Program-made: the position numbers and the translations under genes
Notes under the pieces: model-generated
Told to the model about the DNA's origin: nothing
The model's input: the letters and a program-made list of their open reading frames with translations, nothing else
Databases searched by the model: none
Assembly (NCBI GenBank): GCA_947498125.1
Contig: CANMJH010000001.1
Span: 496,001-560,000, forward strand
Direction of reading: 5' to 3'
DNA length: 64,000 nt
Origin: an uncultured Nioella sp.
GTDB lineage: Bacteria > Pseudomonadota > Alphaproteobacteria > Rhodobacterales > Rhodobacteraceae
Part shown: positions 55,219 to 63,535 of the stretch, piece after piece
Position numbering within the stretch: position 1 is the first letter of the stretch
Layout: each line of letters opens with the position of its first letter

Positions 55219-55694
55219 GCAGTTGCGCCTTTCAAATGACCCAAACGGTCGAGCACTCCTTGCAGGATATACCCGGCAGCAACATGATCGATCACCTCAG
55301 AACGACGCTTGCGAGATGTATCCGCCTCTAACAGCGCGCGCTCGGCGGCGACTGTGGACAGACGTTCATCCCAAAACGCAATGGGCAGATCAACAAGCCG
55401 GTCCAGATTGCGCGCAAAGGCGCGGGTCGATTGGGCGCGCGGCCCTTCCGTGCCATCCATGTTCATTGGAAGGCCCAAAACGATGCCCCCAATGGTCCGG
55501 TGGGTCAGGATTTTCTGAAGCGCTGCGGCATCGGCTGTGAACTTGCTACGCTTGATGGTTTCCAGCGGCGTTGAAACGCTCAAAAACGGGTCCGAGACCG
55601 CAACACCAATTGTCTTGGTGCCCAGATCCAGACCGGCAAGCGCCCGCATTGACGGCAAAGCGGCCGCGAAATCTTCGATTGTGTCGCAAATCAT
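55215..55694 (-). CDS. ruvX: YqgF/RuvX-type RNase H-fold nuclease
   Basis: A 159-residue protein of the YqgF family, implicated in 16S rRNA 5'-end maturation and possibly Holliday junction resolution. Active-site motifs are ALAGLDLGTKTIGVAVSD, GIVLGLPMNMDGTEGPRAQ, FWDERLSTVAAERAL and SEVIDHVAAGYIL, supplying the acidic metal ligands. The ATG overlaps the ccmI stop, so ccmI-ruvX-DUF1289 form one operon. Confidence 0.93.
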   Translation of the reverse strand: MICDTIEDFAAALPSMRALAGLDLGTKTIGVAVSDPFLSVSTPLETIKRSKFTADAAALQKILTHRTIGGIVLGLPMNMDGTEGPRAQSTRAFARNLDRLVDLPIAFWDERLSTVAAERALLEADTSRKRRSEVIDHVAAGYILQGVLDRLGHLKGATA

Positions 55695-56908
55695 TCTGCG
55701 GCCTCCAAGCCAGTTGCGGCCTGATCCATCAGGGCCAGCGCGCTGTCATCACCTGCGAAAACCTGCTGCGCTTCAGCATAGATATTGCGGGCCTCATCAT
55801 AGCGTTCGAGCACGATAAGCGAGCCAATGAGGCGGGCCCATTCGGTGGCAGAGCCACCGTCAGTGGCCAGCCTGTCGGCAAGCCCTGAGACCATCCCCTC
55901 GATCATCGCCATACGGTCGGCCTCAGACATCGCATCAGCGGCGGCCATTTCTTCGGGGCTGGGGCCGGGGGGCGGCTGCGGCAAGTCATCTACTGAAATC
56001 ACATCGCCCGCATCAAAGGCCACTTGTTCGATCTGCGCCCGAATAGGCGCAAGCCAGGGGTCGCCGGGTCCGCTATCGGCCAACAAGGCGCGCCAGATTT
56101 CATAGGCGCGGTCGGGGCGGCCCTGGCTGGCAAACATCAGGCCCGCATAGTAGCGCGCTCCGCCATTTCCGGGATCTCGCAAGATCACCTCTTCAAGGGC
56201 GCGCTCGGTCTCGGGCGAGATATAGCCGCCCGCTGACATGAAACTCATCTCTGCAAGTTCAAGATATTCGCGGGCGCCAGCCTCGGCCCCAAGCGCATCA
56301 ATCAGGCGCTGTTGGGCCAGCCTTGCGGCGCGGAAGTTGCCAAGGCGCGCCTCTTCATTGGCCAAAAGCGCAAGCCCTTCGATTTGATCCGGGCGCCGCT
56401 CCATCTCGGTCCGCAGGCGGGCAACAAGCGCGGCGCGTTCGGCGTCAGGGTCTTCGCGAATTTCAACCGGAAGTTGCGCCTCGGCCTCGGCCTGACTGGG
56501 CCGCGTGGCGCGGCTTTCTTCGACCAGCGCGATACGCGTGTCGATTGGCAGGTCCGGATATCCCGGTGCGCCGATAACAAAGTAAAGGGCGCCAGCGCCC
56601 ACAAGGCTTAGCACCAGCAACGCGATCCCGGCGGCGCGCGGCGCGGTGCCGCTTGTTGCCTCGCCAGCGGTTAGATTGCGGTCCGCCTCCAAAACGCGGC
56701 GGCCGATTTCTGCGCGGGCCCGCTCGGCCTCATCTTTGCCAATCACACCGCGTGTGACATCGCGCTCAAGCTCGGACAGCTGATCGCGGTAAATCTGCAT
56801 GTCATGCGCGGCACCCGGGCCAAATTCCCGGCCGCGTTGCCACAAGACAACGGCAATCGACGCGCCAATCATGACGCTGAGGAGGATAACAATGATCCAA
56901 AAGCCCAT
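55691..56908 (-). CDS. ccmI: cytochrome c maturation protein CcmI (CycH)
   Basis: A 405-residue apocytochrome chaperone. Two membrane helices (residues 3-22 and about 92-112) enclose a cytosolic leucine-zipper-like loop (MQIYRDQLSELERDVTRGVIGKDEAERARAEIGRRVLEAD), and the periplasmic part carries TPR-like repeats (LALLANEEARLGNFRAA, GGARYYAGLMFASQGRPDRAYEIW). It is on the opposite strand from ccmF-ccmH, 1.6 kb away. No good promoter can be fixed in 56909-57105. Confidence 0.92.
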   Translation of the reverse strand: MGFWIIVILLSVMIGASIAVVLWQRGREFGPGAAHDMQIYRDQLSELERDVTRGVIGKDEAERARAEIGRRVLEADRNLTAGEATSGTAPRAAGIALLVLSLVGAGALYFVIGAPGYPDLPIDTRIALVEESRATRPSQAEAEAQLPVEIREDPDAERAALVARLRTEMERRPDQIEGLALLANEEARLGNFRAARLAQQRLIDALGAEAGAREYLELAEMSFMSAGGYISPETERALEEVILRDPGNGGARYYAGLMFASQGRPDRAYEIWRALLADSGPGDPWLAPIRAQIEQVAFDAGDVISVDDLPQPPPGPSPEEMAAADAMSEADRMAMIEGMVSGLADRLATDGGSATEWARLIGSLIVLERYDEARNIYAEAQQVFAGDDSALALMDQAATGLEAAE

Positions 56909-57105
56909 ATGCCCGTCTTTCTCTCGTTTTTTGGCTCTTCTTTCATCTAACCTTTAACGCGCCCAATCTAAAGCCCTGCACACCGTCGAAAACCGACATT
57001 TGATCCGGCATTGTGTCGCAAAATCGGCAAGACCTGCCGCGCCGGGCCGAAATTTTTTTTCGCGCTTCCCGCATCACCAAAGAAGACGATTGATCGAGGA
57101 TTATC

Positions 57106-58350
57106 ATGCGCCGTTATTCCGCCTTTGCCATCGCGCGAGAAGCGTTTCGATATCATGAAGGCTGGGGCCGGGCCTGGGCCGCGCCAGAGCCGAAAAAATC
57201 CTATGATGTCATTATCGTGGGGGCAGGGGGGCATGGGCTGGCAACGGCTTATTACCTTGGCAAAAACTTTGGCATTACCAATGTGGCAATCATCGAAAAA
57301 GGGTGGCTGGGTGGCGGCAATACCGGGCGGAATACGACGATTATCCGCTCCAATTATCTGCAGGATCCTTCTGCCGCGATCTACGAAAAAGCCCGCTCGC
57401 TTTATGAGACGATGAGTCAGGACCTGAACTATAACGTTATGTTCAGCCCGCGCGGCGTTATTATGCTGGCCCAGACCCATCACGAGGTGCGCGGATATCA
57501 ACGCACCGCCCATGCGAATGCGCTGCAAGGGGTCATGACCGAGTTCATCGGGCCGGAACGTGTAAAAGAACTGGTGCCGATTATCCATCTGGACGGGCCG
57601 CGCTACCCGGTTTTAGGCGGCCTCTGGCAGGCACGCGGCGGCACAGCGCGCCATGATGCAGTGGCTTGGGGGTATGCCCGCGCCTGCTCGGATATGGGCA
57701 TGGATATTCTGCAGAAATGCGAAGTGACGGGCGTTGTCACGGAAGGTGGCGCCGTAACCGGGGTGGAGACGACAAAAGGCAAAATCGGGTGCAAAAAGCT
57801 GGGAATGGTTGTAGCCGGGCATTGCAGCCATCTGGCGGATATGGCCGGTTTTCGGTTGCCGGTGGAATCGGTGGCGCTGCAGGCCTTGGTGTCAGAACCG
57901 ATTAAACCCTGCATGGATGTCGTTGTGATGGCCAATACGGTCCATGGTTATATGAGCCAATCTGATAAGGGCGAAATGGTCATCGGCGGCGGCACGGATG
58001 GGTTCAACAACTACACGCAGCGCGGCTCGTTCCATCATATTGAGGAAACCGTGCGGGCACTGGTTGAAACCTTCCCAATGATCAGCCGCCTGAAAATGCT
58101 GCGCCAATGGGGCGGGATCGTGGATGTGACGGGCGACCGCTCCCCCATCTTGTCAAAAACTCCGGTCGAGGGCGTCTTTGTCAATTGCGGCTGGGGAACC
58201 GGCGGCTTCAAGGCCATTCCGGGATCAGGTTGGGGTTTTGCCGAGCTGATGGCCAAGGGCTATTCGCCGCTCACGGCAGAATTCGGGCTGGACCGTTTCC
58301 GCGAAGGTCGCTTTATCGATGAAAGCGTTGCGGCGGGGGTGGCACATTGA
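57106..58350 (+). CDS. soxB: sarcosine oxidase beta subunit
   Basis: A 414-residue flavin subunit of heterotetrameric sarcosine oxidase, which turns sarcosine, THF and O2 into glycine, methylene-THF and H2O2. The FAD fold begins YDVIIVGAGGHGLATAYYLGKNFG; FMN attachment is expected near the conserved His residues in HYH-like positions, and GDRSPILSKTPVEGVFVNCGWGTGGFKAIPGSG closes the fold. First gene of the sox set. ATG 57106 follows GAGGATT. Confidence 0.95.
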   Translation: MRRYSAFAIAREAFRYHEGWGRAWAAPEPKKSYDVIIVGAGGHGLATAYYLGKNFGITNVAIIEKGWLGGGNTGRNTTIIRSNYLQDPSAAIYEKARSLYETMSQDLNYNVMFSPRGVIMLAQTHHEVRGYQRTAHANALQGVMTEFIGPERVKELVPIIHLDGPRYPVLGGLWQARGGTARHDAVAWGYARACSDMGMDILQKCEVTGVVTEGGAVTGVETTKGKIGCKKLGMVVAGHCSHLADMAGFRLPVESVALQALVSEPIKPCMDVVVMANTVHGYMSQSDKGEMVIGGGTDGFNNYTQRGSFHHIEETVRALVETFPMISRLKMLRQWGGIVDVTGDRSPILSKTPVEGVFVNCGWGTGGFKAIPGSGWGFAELMAKGYSPLTAEFGLDRFREGRFIDESVAAGVAH

Positions 58351-58379
58351 TGAGCGTGATGAACCAAAACCTGTTTGGC

Positions 58380-58589
58380 TCAGTTCCCGCCTTCCCCAAG
58401 CCCCGGAACGCCCAACCCACCATTTTGGATGTGTTTGGCGCGATCCGTCGTCGGCGTGTTGCGGACGGGGCTATAGGTTTGCGCTTTCTCAGCTTCCTTT
58501 GCTTGCCTGCGTGCCTTCACAACAATCCAAGCATAGAAAACAACCGCGCCTATCGTGACCAAAAGCGTGAAAATCGCGCCGCCACTCAT
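58380..58589 (-). CDS. small single-helix membrane protein A, opposite to the sox operon
   Basis: A 69-residue protein with a transmembrane helix (IFTLLVTIGAVVFYAWIVV, about residues 6-24), a basic/coiled segment and a Gly-rich end. Its ATG overlaps the stop of protein B (ATGA). Sequence composition looks coding. It lies in the 426-bp gap between soxB and soxD on the opposite strand. No family recognised. Confidence 0.6.
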   Translation of the reverse strand: MSGGAIFTLLVTIGAVVFYAWIVVKARRQAKEAEKAQTYSPVRNTPTTDRAKHIQNGGLGVPGLGEGGN

Positions 58590-58726
58590 GAGCGGTCGTC
58601 GGTTTCAACCTCGACCTTTACCCGCTTTCTTCGGCGTACGACCCAGATGTCCCAGAGGCGTCGCAAGACCCAGACATCGATAGCGATGAGGGCAAGAATG
58701 AACAGAATGATTGCGAAAGGTCCCAT
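58586..58726 (-). CDS. small single-helix membrane protein B, opposite to the sox operon
   Basis: From ATG 58726, a 46-residue protein: a helix MGPFAIILFILALIAIDVWV followed by a strongly basic segment (RRRKRVKVEV) and an acidic end. The frame stays open to 58798, but that part overlaps the soxD start. The ribosome site is weak, so the start is uncertain. Coupled to protein A by an ATGA overlap. Confidence 0.5.
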   Translation of the reverse strand: MGPFAIILFILALIAIDVWVLRRLWDIWVVRRRKRVKVEVETDDRS

Positions 58727-58776
58727 CACTTCAATGTGGGCCTGTCGCTGATACGGATCAAGAGGAAGATTGTGAA

Positions 58777-59097
58777 ATGTTGATCCTGAAATGCCCAAAT
58801 TGTGGGCTTATGGCAGATGAGACTGAACTTGCCCCCGGTGGCGAGGCGCATTTGAAGCGATTTGGGCCGGGCTCGAGTGATGAAGCCTTTGAGGGCTACC
58901 TTTTCGCGCGCGAAAACACCAAAGGTGTCAGCTTTGAACGCTGGCGCCATGCCAATGGCTGCGGCAAGTGGTTTTTGGCCGCGCGATGCACCGTCACTTT
59001 GGAAGTCTTTGCCACCTATTCTGCGCAAACTTCAGAGCCGCCCGCAGAGGTGATTGAAGCCATTCAAGCGCGCCGTCCGGATTGGAACCGTCGATGA
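58777..59097 (+). CDS. soxD: sarcosine oxidase delta subunit
   Basis: A 106-residue zinc-binding subunit: MLILKCPNCGLMADETEL with CPNC, then the conserved FARENTKGVSFERWRHANGCGKWFLAARCTVT with further Cys ligands. GAGGAAG lies upstream of ATG 58777. Overlaps soxA by ATGA. Confidence 0.95.
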   Translation: MLILKCPNCGLMADETELAPGGEAHLKRFGPGSSDEAFEGYLFARENTKGVSFERWRHANGCGKWFLAARCTVTLEVFATYSAQTSEPPAEVIEAIQARRPDWNRR

Positions 59098-62000
59098 GCA
59101 CCAGATTGACAAATGGCGGTCGTTTGATCGATCGACGCCAGCCGCGGGAGTTTACCTTTAACGGCAAACGGATGACCGGTTTTGCGGGCGACACGCTGGC
59201 CTCGGCTCTGCTGGCCAATGGCCAGACGCTGATGGGGCGCAGTTTCAAATATCATCGTCCGCGCGGTGTGATGGCCAGCGGCGCAGAAGAACCGAACGCG
59301 CTGTTTGGGATTGGAACTGAGGGGCATTTTGAACCCAATCAACGCGCCACAACCCAAGAGATTTTCGAGGGTATGCAAGCCGAAAGCCAAAACCACTGGC
59401 CCAGCCTTGATTTTGATGTCGGCGCGATCAACTCCAAGGTTTCCCGGCTTTTGCCTGCGGGGTTTTACTACAAAACCTTCATGGCGCCGCGGCCGTTTTG
59501 GAAACATGTCTTTGAACCAATTATCCGGCGATCCGCTGGTTTGGGCAAAGCGCCTAAAGCGCGGGATGCAGATCAATATGAGCATTTCTATGCCTTCGTC
59601 GACATCCTGATCGCGGGCGGCGGGATCGCCGGTTTGCAAGCGGCGCTTATGGCAGGCGAAGCTGGCGCGCGGGTTTTACTGGTCGAACAATTGCCATATT
59701 GGGGCGGAAGAACGCCCGTTGATGGTGGCGAGATTGACGGAATGTTAGCCGCAGATTGGGTAAAAGACGCCGTGCAACGTCTTGAAAACATGCCAAATGT
59801 CGAGATACGACTGCGGTGCATGGCCTCGGGTATTTACGATCATGGCTATGCGCTGGCCTATGAGCGTTTGACCGATCACTGCGCCGATAAATCGGGATCT
59901 CGCCACAAATTGTGGCGGGTGCGCGCCAAACATATCATCACTGCGACGGGCGCAATCGAACGCCCGCTTTCTTTTGCTGGCAATGACGTGCCGGGGGTCA
60001 TGCTTGCCTCGGCCGTGCGCGACTATATCGCTGATTATGGTGTGTCCGTTGGCGACCGTGTGGTGATCGTGACCACAAATGACGATGCTTACAGGACGGC
60101 ATTTGCAATTCACGAGGCCGGTTTGGCGGTTCCCGTTATCCTTGATGCCCGGACAGATCAGGAGCGCCCGCCCGAGGTCGGCGGTTTTGTCACCAAAGCG
60201 CGGCACATGGGCATTCGCGTTGAAATGGGCAAAGGCATCGCGCGCGTCAAAGGCGGCAAGCACGTGACTGGGATCGAGATCTGCGATCAGGCCGGGGAAG
60301 GTCATGTATTGGAAGAGATCGCCTGCGACGCCGTTGCTATGTCGGGTGGATGGTCTCCTGTTGTGCACCTTTGGTCCCATTGCGGTGGCAAGCTGCTTTG
60401 GGATGAAGAAGAGGCCATGTTTTACCCCGATGAAACCCGCCCTCCAATCAGTCACGACGGAAAGGGCTTCGTGACCACGGCAGGCAGTGCGAACGGAAAA
60501 TTGCTGATCCGCGCCGTTATGAAAGACGCGCAAAGCGCGGCGAAAACCGTGCTTGAGGCGCTTGGAATGGATGTTGCTGGCGGCGCAGCTGAAGCCGGCC
60601 CCTTTAACGAGTGGATGCCCAAACCTGTTTGGATGATGCCGCAGGGCGCTGGCAAGGATCTGCGCCAGAAAATGTGGCTGGATTTTCAGAACGACGTGAA
60701 GGTTTCCGATGTGCAATTGGCCGCGCAGGAAGGCTATGAAAGTGTTGAGCATACCAAGCGATATACAACGCTTGGTATGGCAACGGATCAAGGTAAGCTG
60801 AGTAATATCAACGGCCTTGCGACTCTAGCTAATGCATTGAATGAAGAGGTTCCGGCCGTTGGAACCACCACATTCCGTCCGCCTTATACGCCTATATCGA
60901 TGGGGTCGATTGCGGGCGAGGCGCGCGGTGATATGTTCCAGCCCATTCGCCGCACACCCATTCATGAATGGCATGAATCCCAAGAGGCGTATATGGAGCC
61001 TGTCGGCCATTGGCGGCGGCCTTATTGCTATCCGAAGGACGGCGAAAGCCATGCAGATGCAGTGAAACGCGAAGTGTTGGCAACGCGGGAGAGCCTTGGC
61101 CTCCTAGACGCGTCAACGCTCGGCAAAATCATCGTCAAAGGCCCTGACGCTCCGCGCTTCATGGATATGCTTTACACGAATATGATGAGCAGTCTGAAAC
61201 CCGGACGGTGTCGGTATGGCCTGATGTGCAATGAAAACGGGTTTCTCATGGATGACGGCGTCGTAGCCCGGCTCGATGATGAGACATTCCTTGTTCACAC
61301 CACTTCGGGCGGGGCTGAGCACACGCATGGCCATATGGAAGATTGGCTGCAATGCGAATGGTGGGATTGGAAGGTTCACACGCTTAACGTGACCGAAGCC
61401 TGGGCGCAGATTGCAGTGGTTGGTCCGAATACGCGCAACCTGCTTGAAAAGCTTGGGTCTGAAATTGATTTATCGGCCGAGGCGCTGCCGTTCATGGGGT
61501 TTGCGTTTGGAAAACTGGGCGGCTTTGATGCGCGGGTCTTTCGGATCTCATTCTCGGGTGAGTTGAGCTTTGAAATCGCCGTTCCGGCCAGCCAAGGCCG
61601 CGCCTTTTGGGATGCTCTGCATGAAGCGGGGGCCGAATTCAACGCGACCGCCTATGGCACCGAGGCGCTTCATATCATGCGGGCCGAAAAGGGCTTTATC
61701 ATGATCGGGGATGAAACCGACGGCACGGTCATTCCGCAGGATCTGGGCCTCGATTGGGCGATTTCCAAGAAGAAGGATGATTACTTGGGCAAACGCGCGC
61801 AGGCGCGAAGCCATATGGTTGATCCGAACCGGTGGAAACTGGTGGGGCTCGAAACGGTCGACGGCTCGGTCTTGCCTGATGGATCCTATGCCATTGGCGA
61901 CGGCGTAAACGAAAACGGCCAACGCGTGACCGAGGGGCGCGTCACCTCGACCTATCATTCGCCAACGCTGAACCGCGGCATTGCGATGGGTCTGGTGAAA

Positions 62001-62120
62001 CATGGGCCAAACCGGATGGGAGAAGTCCTGCGGTTCAACACAACCTCAGGCGCCGAAATCCAAGCCGAGATCGTCAATCCGGTGTTCTTTGATCCCGAAG
62101 GGGAGAAACAAAATGTCTAG
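59094..62120 (+). CDS. soxA: sarcosine oxidase alpha subunit
   Basis: A 1008-residue subunit with three parts. The N-terminal region starts MSTRLTNGGRLIDRRQPREF and includes a small 2Fe-2S-like fold. A NAD-binding Rossmann domain follows (VDILIAGGGIAGLQAALMAGEAGARVLLVEQ, about residue 170). The C-terminal half is a GcvT-like folate domain (about 610-1005; ESLGLLDASTLGKIIVKGPDAPRFMDMLYTNMMSSLKPGRCRYGLMCNENGFLMDDGVVARL) that transfers the methylene group to THF. The ATG overlaps the soxD stop; an in-frame TTG at 59082 is ignored. Confidence 0.95.
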   Translation: MSTRLTNGGRLIDRRQPREFTFNGKRMTGFAGDTLASALLANGQTLMGRSFKYHRPRGVMASGAEEPNALFGIGTEGHFEPNQRATTQEIFEGMQAESQNHWPSLDFDVGAINSKVSRLLPAGFYYKTFMAPRPFWKHVFEPIIRRSAGLGKAPKARDADQYEHFYAFVDILIAGGGIAGLQAALMAGEAGARVLLVEQLPYWGGRTPVDGGEIDGMLAADWVKDAVQRLENMPNVEIRLRCMASGIYDHGYALAYERLTDHCADKSGSRHKLWRVRAKHIITATGAIERPLSFAGNDVPGVMLASAVRDYIADYGVSVGDRVVIVTTNDDAYRTAFAIHEAGLAVPVILDARTDQERPPEVGGFVTKARHMGIRVEMGKGIARVKGGKHVTGIEICDQAGEGHVLEEIACDAVAMSGGWSPVVHLWSHCGGKLLWDEEEAMFYPDETRPPISHDGKGFVTTAGSANGKLLIRAVMKDAQSAAKTVLEALGMDVAGGAAEAGPFNEWMPKPVWMMPQGAGKDLRQKMWLDFQNDVKVSDVQLAAQEGYESVEHTKRYTTLGMATDQGKLSNINGLATLANALNEEVPAVGTTTFRPPYTPISMGSIAGEARGDMFQPIRRTPIHEWHESQEAYMEPVGHWRRPYCYPKDGESHADAVKREVLATRESLGLLDASTLGKIIVKGPDAPRFMDMLYTNMMSSLKPGRCRYGLMCNENGFLMDDGVVARLDDETFLVHTTSGGAEHTHGHMEDWLQCEWWDWKVHTLNVTEAWAQIAVVGPNTRNLLEKLGSEIDLSAEALPFMGFAFGKLGGFDARVFRISFSGELSFEIAVPASQGRAFWDALHEAGAEFNATAYGTEALHIMRAEKGFIMIGDETDGTVIPQDLGLDWAISKKKDDYLGKRAQARSHMVDPNRWKLVGLETVDGSVLPDGSYAIGDGVNENGQRVTEGRVTSTYHSPTLNRGIAMGLVKHGPNRMGEVLRFNTTSGAEIQAEIVNPVFFDPEGEKQNV

Positions 62121-62685
62121 TGTCAGCGCATTGCAAGACGCCCGATTTGACGGCGCAGTCACGGTCGAAGAGGCCGGCCTGCAGGGGATGGTTACGCTGA
62201 AAGCAGACCTAAGTGCGCAAAGCGTTGTAGATGGTCTGAAACGCATTGGCTTGAACATTCCCGGTCAGCGACAGATTGTTGAAACGGACACCGGGGCGAT
62301 TGCGTGGATGGCGCCGGATGAACTGCTTTTCCTTTGTGATCATGACAAGGCGGGCGATGTGGAGGCTCAGCTGGATGCAGCCTTGCAGGGGCAGCATGTC
62401 CTTATCGTCAATATCTCGGATGCCCGCGCGATGTTTCGGATCGAAGGCAAGGGCGTGCGCGAGGTCTTAGCCAAACTTGCGCCCGTCGATCTGCACCCCG
62501 ACAGTTTCGGCCCGGGAGAGATACGGCGCACGCGGCTGGCGCAGGTTCCTGCAGCGTTCTGGATGCAGGACGACGACGCGTTCAACGTGATTTGTTTCCG
62601 GTCGGTCGCGCGATATGTTTTTGACATTTTATTTAAGGCAAGCGAAACAAGTTATTTAAGGCAAGCGAAACAAGGGGTTCTGTAA
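62113..62685 (+). CDS. soxG: sarcosine oxidase gamma subunit
   Basis: A 190-residue subunit of the same complex with the SoxG/GcvT-like core (GQRQIVETDTGAIAWMAPDELLFLCD, VNISDARAMFRIEGKGVREVLAKLAPVDLHPDSFGPGEIRRTRLAQVPAAFWM). ATG 62113 lies inside the end of soxA (overlap 8 nt). The last 11 residues come from a 23-bp tandem duplication at 62629-62674 that shifts the frame; without it the protein would end seven residues after KASET. Confidence 0.93.
   Translation: MSSVSALQDARFDGAVTVEEAGLQGMVTLKADLSAQSVVDGLKRIGLNIPGQRQIVETDTGAIAWMAPDELLFLCDHDKAGDVEAQLDAALQGQHVLIVNISDARAMFRIEGKGVREVLAKLAPVDLHPDSFGPGEIRRTRLAQVPAAFWMQDDDAFNVICFRSVARYVFDILFKASETSYLRQAKQGVL
62629..62674 (+). repeat. 23-bp exact tandem duplication at the soxG 3' end
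   Basis: Bases 62629-62651 are repeated exactly at 62652-62674. The unit starts TTATTTAAGG and ends GAAACAAG. Being 23 bp, one extra copy changes reading frame. Confidence 0.95.
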
Positions 62686-62726
62686 CGTTCTTTTGAGGTG
62701 AGCCCTTCCAGGCAATAGTAGCGTAA

Positions 62727-63461
62727 ATGGCAGACGAAAAGATCAAAAAAAACCAACAAGGCGAAGCATGGTCTGTTGGAAAAATTTACTGGATTGGTGT
62801 GTTCATTGTCAGCGCGGTGATCCGAGGGATCTCGAAAGCAGCCGAAGGTGCTATGTTTACCGCTATGGCTGGTCCAGACGCTGTTTTCTGGACCGTATTC
62901 ATTGCGGCCGTGATCGTTGCAGTGGGGATTTATTACTTTTTCATCGGCCGGGCGATCTACCGGGCAATGTATCGTAACAGACGCCCAACTTTTTGGAGCT
63001 GGTTCGGCTGCGTGCATGCCTATCTTGGTGTCGTTGGTACGATCGCCGGCCTCGCTGTATTTCTGGGCGTTTTGCCCGGTGTCCCTGTTTCGACCAACGA
63101 CGTCCGTCTCGAAGTTGAGGCGGTGCGCCGGGGATTGCCCTTCGAAGTTGAGCAGGGTCTCAACTTGATCGATGTCCGGTTCGAAGACCAAGTATTCATT
63201 TATGAATACGAGATGGAAGGCAGCGCCTTTTACCTAGTTCCGCGCAATATTATGGAAGAATTGGACGGTCCGGCTTTTTGCTCCGATTTCGAAGATTATT
63301 TTCGTGGACCGGTGGCAGAAGTTCACTGGGTGTATCGGTTAGAAGACGGCCAAATCATCGATGCCATGATCGGATCTGAATGCCTTGAATGGATCGATTC
63401 CGGCCGTCCGGACCGGGTTGAACCAATTTTGCCGCAGGGGCCGGTGCAGGAAGATGCGTAA
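62727..63461 (+). CDS. membrane protein, unknown function
   Basis: A 244-residue protein with three hydrophobic segments (about residues 20-34, 52-75 and 95-118) and a soluble acidic C-terminal domain of about 120 residues containing two or three Cys. No family is recognised. Codon use looks less GC-biased than in neighbours, a mild sign of different origin. The ribosome site is weak. It lies between soxG and the superoxide dismutase gene. Confidence 0.65.
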   Translation: MADEKIKKNQQGEAWSVGKIYWIGVFIVSAVIRGISKAAEGAMFTAMAGPDAVFWTVFIAAVIVAVGIYYFFIGRAIYRAMYRNRRPTFWSWFGCVHAYLGVVGTIAGLAVFLGVLPGVPVSTNDVRLEVEAVRRGLPFEVEQGLNLIDVRFEDQVFIYEYEMEGSAFYLVPRNIMEELDGPAFCSDFEDYFRGPVAEVHWVYRLEDGQIIDAMIGSECLEWIDSGRPDRVEPILPQGPVQEDA

Positions 63462-63476
63462 AGTGGTTGACGATTG

Positions 63477-63508
63477 CTCTGCCTGATATCAGGTAAGAGC
63501 ATATAGTT
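63477..63508 (+). promoter_or_regulatory. operator-like inverted repeat and -10 before the superoxide dismutase gene
   Basis: CCTGATATCAGG (63483-63494) is a perfect palindrome flanked by GCTCT and AGAGC. TATAGT (63503-63508) directly downstream fits a -10, so a bound protein would overlap the promoter. A TTGACG at 63468-63473 is too far for a -35. Confidence 0.5.
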
Positions 63509-63535
63509 TCACCCGCGAACAAGAGGGGCCCGACA

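Noticed and set aside
58347-58751. 134-codon plus-strand frame between soxB and soxD
   Set aside because: Runs opposite to two coherent small membrane-protein frames and is itself low-complexity Arg/Ser-rich, typical of a shadow.
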